A stretch of 6,699 nt of DNA from Acholeplasmataceae bacterium (GTDB lineage Bacteria > Bacillota_I > Bacilli_A > ML615J-28 > CAG-698), in NCBI GenBank assembly GCA_012840905.1, contig DUVT01000224.1, forward strand, positions 1 to 6,699, in the 5' to 3' direction. The position numbers and the translations under genes are program-made. Of this stretch, positions 1 through 5,680 are shown piece after piece (within the stretch, counting starts at the first letter, position 1; each line of letters starts with the position of its first letter). The notes beneath the pieces are model-generated. The model was not told the DNA's origin, searched no databases, and saw only the letters and a program-made list of their open reading frames with translations.

Positions 1-1049
1 AAATTGATAAATTGGGTGCTGATTATAAAGGGGATCCTTCAAGTGCAATGCTTGAAGTATTAGACGCAGAACAAAACAAATTCTTCTCAGATCACTATCT
101 AGAAGAGCCATATGACTTATCAAAAGTATTCTTTATAGCAACTGCTAACTATCTAGAAAACATTCCTGCGCCTTTAAGAGATCGTATGGAAATAGTTCAA
201 TTAAGTAGTTATACTGAGTATGAAAAATTTGAGATTGCAAAAAGACATCTTATCTCCAAACAATTAGATCTTCACGGATTAGATCCAAAGAACTTTGTTT
301 TGGAAGATGATGCTTTATGGGATATAATTAGAAACTATACTAAGGAAGCTGGAGTACGTGAATTAGAACGTAACATTGGTACATTAGTTAGACGTGCAAT
401 TAAATCTATTCTTTTGGATAAGAAAGAAAAGATTGTTATCAATAAAGATAACTTAGTTGATTGGTTAGGTAAACCTAAATATATGTTTAATAAAGTTGAT
501 GCAGTTGACCAAGTTGGTGTTGTTACTGGACTAGCTTATACACAATTTGGTGGTGACACACTACCAGTTGAAGTTACATACTATAAAGGTGAAGGTAAGT
601 TAGTTCTAACAGGTAAATTAGGTGATGTGATGAAAGAATCAGCACAGGCTGCATTAAGCTATGTGAAAAGTAATGCGGAAAGATATAATATCGATCCAAA
701 ATTATTCAAAGAAAATGATATTCACATTCATGTTCCTGAAGGAGCAGTACCAAAAGATGGACCATCTGCTGGTGTAACGATTGCTACAGCTGTAATCAGT
801 GCATTCTCAAATCGTTATGTTCGCCATAACGTTGGTATGACTGGTGAAATTACCTTAAGAGGTAGAGTTCTTCCAATTGGTGGAATTCGCGAAAAAGCAA
901 TTGCTGCACATAGAAGTGGACTACATAAAATCTTAATTCCAAAAGAGAACATAAAAGATATCGAAGATATCCCAGAAAGTGTTCGTAAGGAACTTGAAAT
1001 TGTTTCAATTGAAACAATCGATGATGTTGTAGAAAACACATTAATTTAA
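1..1049 (+). CDS. lon: ATP-dependent protease Lon, C-terminal part (5' end outside window)
   Basis: Lon is a cytoplasmic homo-oligomeric AAA+ serine protease that unfolds and degrades damaged and tagged proteins. The reading frame is open from position 3 and gives 348 residues. It begins with IDK, the end of the Walker B region (usually DEIDK), followed by the Lon signature GDPSSAMLEVLD. Then come sensor 1 (FIATAN), the arginine-finger region (APLRDRMEI), sensor 2 (GVRELERN, about 349-375) and the protease domain. The catalytic serine is in PKDGPSAG (codon 765-767) and the catalytic lysine in GGIREKAIAAHR (codon 894-896). They are 43 residues apart, the same spacing as S679 and K722 in E. coli Lon, so this part looks active. 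The N-terminal substrate-binding domain and Walker A lie outside the window. The TTG at 12 is internal, not a start. Stop is TAA at 1047-1049. Confidence 0.97.
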   Translation, partial: IDKLGADYKGDPSSAMLEVLDAEQNKFFSDHYLEEPYDLSKVFFIATANYLENIPAPLRDRMEIVQLSSYTEYEKFEIAKRHLISKQLDLHGLDPKNFVLEDDALWDIIRNYTKEAGVRELERNIGTLVRRAIKSILLDKKEKIVINKDNLVDWLGKPKYMFNKVDAVDQVGVVTGLAYTQFGGDTLPVEVTYYKGEGKLVLTGKLGDVMKESAQAALSYVKSNAERYNIDPKLFKENDIHIHVPEGAVPKDGPSAGVTIATAVISAFSNRYVRHNVGMTGEITLRGRVLPIGGIREKAIAAHRSGLHKILIPKENIKDIEDIPESVRKELEIVSIETIDDVVENTLI

Positions 1050-1085
1050 AAATAGTAGTTAGTACACTCGTACTAACTACTATTT
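1050..1085 (+). terminator. Perfect 15-bp hairpin after lon, probable terminator
   Basis: Arms 1050-1064 and 1071-1085 are exact reverse complements around a six-base loop (CACTCG). The hairpin starts one base after the lon stop and sits just before the secG promoter. It is not followed by a proper T run (only TTT, then AAAA), so it is an atypical intrinsic terminator and may instead or also protect the 3' end of the lon mRNA. Confidence 0.6.
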
Positions 1086-1101
1086 AAAATCAAAAAAATG
1101 G

Positions 1102-1130
1102 TTGTATTAAATAGCATAATATGGTATAAT
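1102..1130 (+). promoter_or_regulatory. secG promoter (extended -10)
   Basis: A -35 box TTGTAT (1102-1107) is followed by a 17-bp spacer and a perfect -10 TATAAT (1125-1130). TG at 1122-1123 makes it an extended -10. Transcription should start near 1137, giving a leader of roughly 28 nt to the secG start. Confidence 0.8.
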
Positions 1131-1164
1131 AATTATGTTAGTTTATATACCATTAGGAGGAAAT

Positions 1165-1404
1165 ATGCACGCTGTAGATATATTATTATTAATTGTATCA
1201 TGCTTACTTATAACTATTATAGTATTACAGGAATCAAAGGAAGATGCATCTCAAGCATTTTCAGGTGAAAAGTCGGATTTATTTGCGAATAGAAAAGCGA
1301 GAGGAATTGAAGTATGGATCAACTATATAACTAGTGGCCTTTCAGTTGCTTTCTTTGTACTTGCAATATTATCTGCATTTTTCGTTGATAGATTACCTTT
1401 ATAA
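1165..1404 (+). CDS. secG: Preprotein translocase subunit SecG
   Basis: SecG is the small accessory subunit of the SecYEG channel in the cytoplasmic membrane and helps SecA-driven protein export. The product is 79 residues, about the size of B. subtilis SecG. It has two hydrophobic segments (about residues 4-22 and 54-74) joined by a hydrophilic loop, with the family-like LQESKED following the first segment and a small-residue-rich second helix (TSGLSVAFF). The central glycine-rich GLxGAFGG motif of typical SecG is replaced here by ASQAFSGEKSDLF, so the protein is divergent. The start at 1165 is chosen because a perfect AGGAGG lies at 1155-1160; the in-frame ATG at 1135 falls at the expected transcription start and has no ribosome binding site. 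The position upstream of rnr and smpB matches the conserved Gram-positive order. Own promoter and terminator make it monocistronic. Confidence 0.88.
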   Translation: MHAVDILLLIVSCLLITIIVLQESKEDASQAFSGEKSDLFANRKARGIEVWINYITSGLSVAFFVLAILSAFFVDRLPL

Positions 1405-1415
1405 GAATTATAATA

Positions 1416-1439
1416 GGCCTGATATCAGGCCATTTTTTT
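1416..1439 (+). terminator. Intrinsic terminator after secG
   Basis: GGCCTG (1416-1421) pairs with CAGGCC (1426-1431) around the loop ATAT, followed by A and seven T (1433-1439). It is the most GC-rich stem in its surroundings and starts 12 nt after the secG stop. It separates secG from rnr. Confidence 0.92.
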
Positions 1440-1443
1440 CACT

Positions 1444-1473
1444 TTGCTTTTAATAATATGTTATATTTATAAA
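1444..1473 (+). promoter_or_regulatory. Possible promoter of the rnr-smpB operon
   Basis: TTGCTT (1444-1449), an 18-bp spacer and TATAAA (1468-1473) make a plausible sigma-A promoter between the secG terminator and rnr. The region is very AT-rich, so other -10 boxes such as TATATT at 1462-1467 cannot be excluded. rnr has a ribosome binding site AAGGAA at 1485-1490. Confidence 0.45.
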
Positions 1474-1497
1474 AGAATATAAATAAGGAAAGATTAT

Positions 1498-3684
1498 ATG
1501 AAAACAAGATTAAAAGAATTTTTTTCAAATGAAAAATATCAACCCCAAAATTTTGAAGAAATAGTAGAAATCTTAGGTATTGAAGAATATCAAAAAGAAG
1601 AGCTACAAAAAGCTTTAGATGAACTTATTGATGAGTATGAAATCTTCTTAAGTAGAAAATCAAGATATATTCTACCTAAAGATGCTAATATTTATAAAGG
1701 GACAATTTCTATTAAAAATCCTGATTATGGATTTATTACATCTCCTGATTTTCCAGAAGATTTGTATGTTCATAGAAATGGAATGAATGGTGCACTTGAT
1801 AAAGACTTAGTAGCATTTAGTATTATTGATTTCTATGGCCATCAAAGCGATGAGTTTAAGCAAGAAGCAAAAGTTATTGATGTTGTAAAAAGGAATTTAC
1901 GCATTATTGTTGGGGAAGTTAAACAAAAAAAGAACAAGTATTATTTAGATGTAGATAATGCTCAAATAGGTAAGATTAAACTTACCGATTTAATGGATGC
2001 TAGTGTAGGTGACATTGTAAAAGCTGAAATCATCAATTATGAAAAGTTTGAAGCTAAAGTAATTGAAAGAATTGGTTTTAAAAATGATATAGGGATTGAT
2101 ATTTTAGAAGTTGCTGCAAAATTTAACTTTCCTTCAAAGTTTCCTGATGAAGTAATTGAGGAAGTAAATGCAATTAGTGAAGATATAACAGCCGAAGCAG
2201 AAAGACGAAAGAAACCAACGCTTGAAAATATTATCACTATAGATGGTGATGATGCAAAAGACTTAGATGACGCTGTTGCAATAAAAAAACTAGAAAACGG
2301 TAATTATTTGCTAGGAGTTTATATTGCTGATGTTAGTTATTATGTAACTGAAGGAAGTTACTTAGATGATGAGGCATTTTTAAGAGGAACTAGTGTTTAC
2401 CTTGTAAATAGAGTTATCCCAATGTTACCAACGCGTCTTAGTAATGAACTATGTTCACTGAATCCTAGAACGAAAAAATTAGCTATCGGTTTAGAAATGG
2501 AAATCAATAGTGAAGGTGAAGTTGTAGATAACAATCTTTTTGAAACAGTTATTGAAACTAAACACCGCATGACTTATAATAATGTTAATAAGATACTAAA
2601 TGGTGATCAAGAATTAATCGATAAATATAGTGATATTTATCAAGATATTCTTGAAATGAGAAATTTACAAAATATTCTAAACAAAATGCGATTTAATCGT
2701 GGTGCTTTAGACTTTGATGTAAAAGAAAGTAAAGTAATTGTCGATGCACAAGGTAAGGCAATTGATATTGAAGTAATTGAACGTGGAATAGGCGAACGCA
2801 TGATCGAAGAGTTTATGTTAATAGCGAATGAAACAGTTGCTGCAAGAATATATTATATGGATATACCATTTATATACCGTGTGCATGATACACCTAAGAA
2901 AATAAAGTTAGATAACTTTAGAAATATTTCTAAAGGTTTAGGTTATAAAACACTAAAACCTAAAGTAAATGCAAAACAATTACAAGAACTTCTTGGAAAC
3001 ATTAAAGAAGAAGATGATTTCTTAAAAACATTACTTTTAAGAAGTATGGCCAAGGCTATATATAGTGAAGAAAATATTGGCCATTATGGCCTTGCTAGTA
3101 CTTGTTATACTCACTTTACCGCACCAATTAGAAGATATCCTGATATATTAGTTCATAGACTAATAAGAAAATATTTATTTAATCATGATATAAACCCAGA
3201 AGAACTTGTAGATTTACAAAATTATATTAAGGAAGTTGCGGAGCATTCTTCAAAGAAAGAACGCGATGCAATCGAATGTGAATATGAAGTAGAAGACATG
3301 AAGAAAGCTGAATATATGGAAAGCTTTGTTGGTGAAGTCTTCGAAGGTAAAGTATCAAGTGTAAATAGATTTGGAATCTTTATTCAACTACCAAATACTG
3401 TAGAAGGATTAGTTCATATTAGTAAGATTAAAGGAAGATACTTATATGATGCAAAATCTATTGCTTTAATTGGTGTTAATGGTGATAGTTATCGTTTAGG
3501 AGATAAAGTTGTTGTTCAAGTAACAAAAGCAGATAAAGTTAAACGTGAAATTGATTTTAAAATTATTGAAAAACTAAAGACAAATCGTAAAGAAGAACAT
3601 GTTGTAAGGGAAAAGAAAAAGAATGGTAAAAAACATTCTAGGAGAATGAAGCATGGAACAAATAAACGTAGTCGCAAGAAATAA
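1498..3684 (+). CDS. rnr: Ribonuclease R
   Basis: RNase R is a processive 3'-to-5' exoribonuclease that degrades structured RNA, takes part in rRNA quality control and, with tmRNA-SmpB, clears nonstop mRNA. The 728 residues follow the family order: an N-terminal winged-helix-like region (about 1-60), two cold-shock OB domains (about 68-115 and 135-190), the RNB catalytic domain (about 243-570), an S1 domain (from GEVFEGKV at 612 to about 690) and a basic tail (694-728, 17 of 35 residues K or R). The metal-binding motif IDGDDAKDLDD gives D249, D255, D257 and D258, matching D272, D278, D280 and D281 of E. coli RNase R. YTHFTAPIRRYPD (537-549) is the second RNB signature. The ATG at 1498 has AAGGAA upstream. 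The last 32 nt overlap smpB, which implies translational coupling. Length is typical for Mollicutes and slightly below B. subtilis RNase R. Confidence 0.97.
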   Translation: MKTRLKEFFSNEKYQPQNFEEIVEILGIEEYQKEELQKALDELIDEYEIFLSRKSRYILPKDANIYKGTISIKNPDYGFITSPDFPEDLYVHRNGMNGALDKDLVAFSIIDFYGHQSDEFKQEAKVIDVVKRNLRIIVGEVKQKKNKYYLDVDNAQIGKIKLTDLMDASVGDIVKAEIINYEKFEAKVIERIGFKNDIGIDILEVAAKFNFPSKFPDEVIEEVNAISEDITAEAERRKKPTLENIITIDGDDAKDLDDAVAIKKLENGNYLLGVYIADVSYYVTEGSYLDDEAFLRGTSVYLVNRVIPMLPTRLSNELCSLNPRTKKLAIGLEMEINSEGEVVDNNLFETVIETKHRMTYNNVNKILNGDQELIDKYSDIYQDILEMRNLQNILNKMRFNRGALDFDVKESKVIVDAQGKAIDIEVIERGIGERMIEEFMLIANETVAARIYYMDIPFIYRVHDTPKKIKLDNFRNISKGLGYKTLKPKVNAKQLQELLGNIKEEDDFLKTLLLRSMAKAIYSEENIGHYGLASTCYTHFTAPIRRYPDILVHRLIRKYLFNHDINPEELVDLQNYIKEVAEHSSKKERDAIECEYEVEDMKKAEYMESFVGEVFEGKVSSVNRFGIFIQLPNTVEGLVHISKIKGRYLYDAKSIALIGVNGDSYRLGDKVVVQVTKADKVKREIDFKIIEKLKTNRKEEHVVREKKKNGKKHSRRMKHGTNKRSRKK

Positions 3685-4108
3685 AAAAGCTACTCATGAT
3701 TATTTTATCTTGGAAAAGTTTGAATGTGGAATAGTATTAACTGGTACTGAGATTAAATCTATTCGTGCAGGAAAAGTTTCCATCCAAGATGCATATTGTA
3801 ATATTAAAAATGATGAATTATATATTATTAATATGCACATTGCTAAGTATGAACAAGGGAACATCTTCAACCATCAAGAAACGAGAAATAGAAAACTATT
3901 AGCTCATAGAAGAGAAATTAGAAAGATGTTTGGAAAAATAACTCAAGAAGGTTTAACAATCATCCCTTTACAAGTATATATTAAAAATGGCTTAGCAAAA
4001 ATTGAAGTTGCAATATGTAAGGGTAAGAAAAAGTATGATAAGCGCGAAGACCTAAGAAGAGAAGCAGTTAAACGCGATATTTCTAGGGCTATGAAAAATA
4101 GGTGGTAA
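3653..4108 (+). CDS. smpB: SsrA-binding protein SmpB
   Basis: SmpB binds the tRNA-like domain of tmRNA and is needed to deliver it to the empty A site of stalled ribosomes, with its C-terminal tail reading the vacant mRNA channel. The 151 residues (usual length about 150-160) show the family signatures in order: NKKATHDYFI (10-19), ECGIVLTGTEIKSIRAGK (24-41), an RNA-binding beta-barrel core, and the basic tail GKKKYDKREDLRREAVKRD (124-142), which forms a helix in the mRNA channel. The start at 3653 is supported by AGGAG at 3640-3644, eight bases upstream, although it lies inside the end of rnr in another frame. The next gene starts one base after the stop, so rnr, smpB and the zinc-ribbon gene form one transcription unit, with its functional RNA partner ssrA encoded about 475 nt downstream. 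Confidence 0.97.
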   Translation: MEQINVVARNKKATHDYFILEKFECGIVLTGTEIKSIRAGKVSIQDAYCNIKNDELYIINMHIAKYEQGNIFNHQETRNRKLLAHRREIRKMFGKITQEGLTIIPLQVYIKNGLAKIEVAICKGKKKYDKREDLRREAVKRDISRAMKNRW

Positions 4109-4109
4109 T

Positions 4110-4517
4110 ATGAAGTGTAAGAGTTGTGGAAAAGAGATAGCAGAAAATACAAGTATCTGTCCTAATTGTGGGTTTGATCTAGAAGCCTTTGGCAAAAAGC
4201 AAAAGGTTATTATCTATGAAGACCCAGAAGTTGAAACAAGTGAAAAAGCAAGTTTAATAGATAGACCTATTCTTGCTTTTATCTTTGGTATTCTTTCTGT
4301 AATCAGTTCAATTCTTTTTGTAACATCTCGAAATATTGTAGTGTTATTTCTAGCTATGCTTATCTCTTTTACTTATTTAACTTTCAGAAATGCTAGTAAA
4401 CCTGGAAAAGTTAAATTACGTCCTTTTGCTGATGTAGGGAAAGTTTTTGCCTATTTTGCAATTGGATTTCTAATCTTTAAAATTGTATTTGATTTACTTG
4501 GCGACTTGTTTTTTTAA
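4110..4517 (+). CDS. Zinc-ribbon membrane protein of unknown function
   Basis: I do not recognise a named family. The 135 residues start with a short zinc ribbon (C3-x2-C6 and C17-x2-C20, in the context CKSCGKEI and CPNCG), followed by a charged linker (about 28-50). Three hydrophobic segments follow (about 53-72, 76-92 and 110-130), separated by basic stretches such as RNASKPGKVKLR. This is the common design of small membrane proteins with a cytoplasmic N-terminal zinc ribbon; the topology is inferred. The ATG at 4110 follows the smpB stop by one base, and its ribosome binding site AGGTGG (4100-4105) is made from the last smpB codons, so the gene is probably translated with smpB. Its end carries the -35 box of the ssrA promoter. 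A role in trans-translation is suggested only by position. Confidence 0.75.
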   Translation: MKCKSCGKEIAENTSICPNCGFDLEAFGKKQKVIIYEDPEVETSEKASLIDRPILAFIFGILSVISSILFVTSRNIVVLFLAMLISFTYLTFRNASKPGKVKLRPFADVGKVFAYFAIGFLIFKIVFDLLGDLFF

Positions 4518-4534
4518 AAAAAATATGATAAAAT
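4506..4534 (+). promoter_or_regulatory. ssrA (tmRNA) promoter, embedded in the end of the zinc-ribbon gene
   Basis: A -35 box TTGTTT (4506-4511), a 17-bp spacer and the extended -10 TG-A-TAAAAT (TG at 4526-4527, TAAAAT 4529-4534) give a strong promoter. The -35 lies in the last codons of the zinc-ribbon gene. The spacer is mostly T7A8 (4509-4523), a rigid A-tract. Transcription should start near 4541, leaving a leader of about 42 nt before the mature tmRNA. Confidence 0.8.
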
Positions 4535-4536
4535 AA

Positions 4537-4576
4537 TATAGAAGTTAAGTCTTTATTAAAGGATTAAACTTCTATA
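4537..4576 (+). repeat. Inverted repeat in the tmRNA 5' leader
   Basis: TATAGAAGTT (4537-4546) pairs with AACTTCTATA (4567-4576). Inside, CTTT (4551-4554) pairs with AAAG (4558-4561) around ATT, with a few more pairs between. If transcription starts near 4541, most of the stem is transcribed and forms a hairpin that ends about six bases before the mature 5' end at 4583. There is no T run, so it is not an intrinsic terminator. It may aid RNase P cleavage or be an operator. Confidence 0.65.
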
Positions 4577-4582
4577 CAATAT

Positions 4583-4938
4583 GGGATAGTTTTGGATTCG
4601 ACAGGCTACTTGAAGTAATAATAGCATGCTATGGTTGCGCATATAAAAACGCCCGAGGTTTTTAAATAACCGGAAACAAAAATTTAGCTTTTGCAGCATA
4701 AGATAATTTAATAGCTGCGCTCTTGATAAAATACCCCTTAAGTTTTATCAAAGGGCTCAAGTATTAAGGGTTGAATTAAATGAGTGTCTCGGCATTTAAT
4801 TCGAGATTCTGGAGACTAGTTTATTAACAATTTGTTAGTTGTTTGTTAATAAATAAAACTATTTTCAACTAACTAAGCATGTAGAAGTTATTACGGATCG
4901 TAGTTTGGACAGGGGTTCGACTCCCCTCTATTCCACCA
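4583..4938 (+). ncRNA. ssrA: Transfer-messenger RNA (tmRNA, one-piece)
   Basis: tmRNA is charged with alanine, enters stalled ribosomes with SmpB, and serves as a template for a degradation tag. The acceptor stem pairs GGGATAG (4583-4589) with CTATTCC (4928-4934, one G-U pair), followed by A and an encoded CCA (4936-4938). The conserved 5' TTTTGGATTCGACAGG and the T arm AGGGG-TTCGACT-CCCCT close the tRNA-like domain. GTAATAA (4615-4621) pairs with TTATTAC (4888-4894) and GCATGCT (4624-4630) with AGCATGT (4876-4882), forming the long H2 helix. Three downstream pseudoknots are visible: TTGATAAAA/TTTTATCAA with CCCCTTAA/TTAAGGG; ATTAAATG/CATTTAAT with TCTCG/CGAGA; and TTTATTAAC/GTTAATAAA with TTAGTTG/CAACTAA. 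The first pseudoknot, before the tag, is less clear. At 356 nt it is normal in size. The gene is linear, not permuted. Confidence 0.97.
4672..4701 (+). other. tmRNA tag reading frame (GNKNLAFAA, stop)
   Basis: The resume codon is read as GGA at 4672 because the preceding bases ATAACC resemble the B. subtilis context before its Gly resume codon, and an in-frame TAA lies just upstream at 4663-4665. Nine codons encode GNKNLAFAA and end at TAA (4699-4701). With the alanine carried by tmRNA the full tag is AGNKNLAFAA. The Ala-Ala end is the usual ClpX-type determinant. The tag is short compared with 15 residues in B. subtilis and more than 20 in mycoplasmas. Confidence 0.85.
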
Positions 4939-4946
4939 TATTAGAA

Positions 4947-4971
4947 CAATAGTGTTGATACAATAGTATTG
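4947..4971 (+). repeat. Tandem palindrome / hairpin in the tmRNA 3' trailer
   Basis: CAATAGTGTTG (4947-4957) and CAATAGTATTG (4961-4971) are direct repeats at a 14-bp period; the second is a perfect palindrome around G. In RNA the two copies pair with each other as an 11-bp hairpin with one G-G mismatch, one G-U pair and the loop ATA. It begins nine bases after the encoded CCA and lies before the terminator, so it may be a processing signal for the tmRNA 3' end. Confidence 0.6.
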
Positions 4972-4991
4972 AACCTATAGAATATGAAAAT

Positions 4992-5011
4992 AGGGAGAAT
5001 ATCCCTTTTTT
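4992..5011 (+). terminator. Intrinsic terminator of ssrA (first)
   Basis: AGGGA (4992-4996) pairs with TCCCT (5002-5006) around GAATA and runs into TTTTTT (5006-5011) followed by CTTTCT. The stem is short but GC-rich for this genome, and it is 54 nt after the mature tmRNA end. Confidence 0.8.
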
Positions 5012-5024
5012 CTTTCTAAAATGC

Positions 5025-5066
5025 AAGTCTGTGTATCACTTTATCAAAGTGGTTTGTAGACTTTTT
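5025..5066 (+). terminator. Second intrinsic terminator downstream of ssrA
   Basis: AAGTCT (5025-5030) pairs with AGACTT (5058-5063), and ATCACTTT (5035-5042) with AAAGTGGT (5046-5053) around ATC. The bases between are joined by wobble pairs, giving a long hairpin of about 18 positions, followed by five T (5062-5066). It backs up the terminator at 4992-5011 and isolates the following gene from strong tmRNA transcription. The rest of 4939-5173 holds no gene that I can see. Confidence 0.75.
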
Positions 5067-5135
5067 AATTATTAAAATCAATAAAAACACGAAAGGTCAA
5101 CGTCTATTTATTATTAATATTTCAAAATATTTTTA

Positions 5136-5144
5136 TGATAAAAT
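5136..5144 (+). promoter_or_regulatory. Likely extended -10 of the acetyltransferase gene
   Basis: TG (5136-5137), A and TAAAAT (5139-5144) form an extended -10 in a 15-base stretch identical to that at the ssrA promoter (TATGATAAAATAATA). No good -35 box is seen at the right distance (AATATT or TAATAT only), so the promoter is probably weaker. The start codon is 29 nt downstream. Confidence 0.55.
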
Positions 5145-5173
5145 AATAAATGATTTACTAAGTAGGTGAAATT

Positions 5174-5680
5174 ATGAAAATTGTGAATCTGGATTTAAAT
5201 AATACCAAACAACTAAATAAACTAATGCCTCTATATTTCAATTATGAATCAGAACTAACTAAACTTAAAATTGAAGAAATATTTGATCAAGAAAAACCTA
5301 AAGAAAATGAATTATACTTTATAGACTACTTTAGTAGAGGTATTAATACCTTACTCCTTATTGATGAAGATGATATCCTTGGGTTTATAAGTTATAATAT
5401 AGATTCAGATGATGTCCCTGGATATGCTAATGGTTATAAGGGTTTTGGTCATATTGCCGAAATATATATAGATAACATTTATAGAAATAAAGGTTATGCT
5501 AAAAAGTTAGTACAATCTGTTGAATTAATATTTGAAAAATCAAAGATAAATGATATGTATTTAGTAGATATTAATCAAAATGAAAATTTATGGAAAAGTC
5601 TTAACTATATAAATACAGGTATTATTGAGCCTGAAGAAAATGGTATTATCTTTACTAAAAAACTTAAGATCTCAAAGTAG
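5174..5680 (+). CDS. GNAT family N-acetyltransferase
   Basis: The 168-residue protein looks like a GCN5-related acetyltransferase that moves an acetyl group from acetyl-CoA to an unknown amine. Motif A is visible as HIAEIYIDNIYRNKGYAKKL (93-112): the strand IAEIYID followed by the pyrophosphate-binding loop R104-N-K-G107-Y-A109 and its helix. LLLIDEDDILGFISYNI (60-76) is the strand pair before it, and NENLWKSLNY (136-145) corresponds to the motif-B segment usually written ..FYeklGF, with Asn-Tyr in place of Gly-Phe. The N-terminal region (1-50) is rich in Leu, Lys and Glu and may set substrate choice. The start at 5174 has AGGTGA at 5164-5169. It stands alone between terminators, downstream of ssrA, and is probably an accessory gene. 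The substrate cannot be told from the sequence. Confidence 0.82.
   Translation: MKIVNLDLNNTKQLNKLMPLYFNYESELTKLKIEEIFDQEKPKENELYFIDYFSRGINTLLLIDEDDILGFISYNIDSDDVPGYANGYKGFGHIAEIYIDNIYRNKGYAKKLVQSVELIFEKSKINDMYLVDINQNENLWKSLNYINTGIIEPEENGIIFTKKLKISK

Noticed and set aside
12..14. TTG as a start codon for the lon reading frame
   Set aside because: The frame stays open upstream and reads IDK, which continues the Lon Walker B motif, so the gene is cut by the window edge rather than starting here.
815..1041. Two minus-strand open frames opposite the end of lon
   Set aside because: They lie opposite conserved Lon protease-domain codons, have no homology I recognise and no supporting signals; shadows of the real gene.
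1135..1164. Earlier in-frame ATG for secG adding ten residues (MLVYIPLGGN)
   Set aside because: It lies four bases after the -10 box, at the expected transcription start, has no ribosome binding site, and the extra residues include the translated AGGAGG of the true start.
2037..2237. Minus-strand open frame of 66 codons opposite rnr
   Set aside because: Fully within a conserved RNase R region, low-complexity Ser/Ile composition, no ribosome binding site evidence.
3943..4152. Minus-strand open frame of 69 codons opposite the smpB end
   Set aside because: Covers the conserved SmpB tail and the zinc-ribbon start on the other strand; no independent support.
4907..4938. Duplicated ssrA 3' end as an island attachment site
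   Set aside because: I found no second copy of the T-arm/acceptor sequence between 4939 and 6699.
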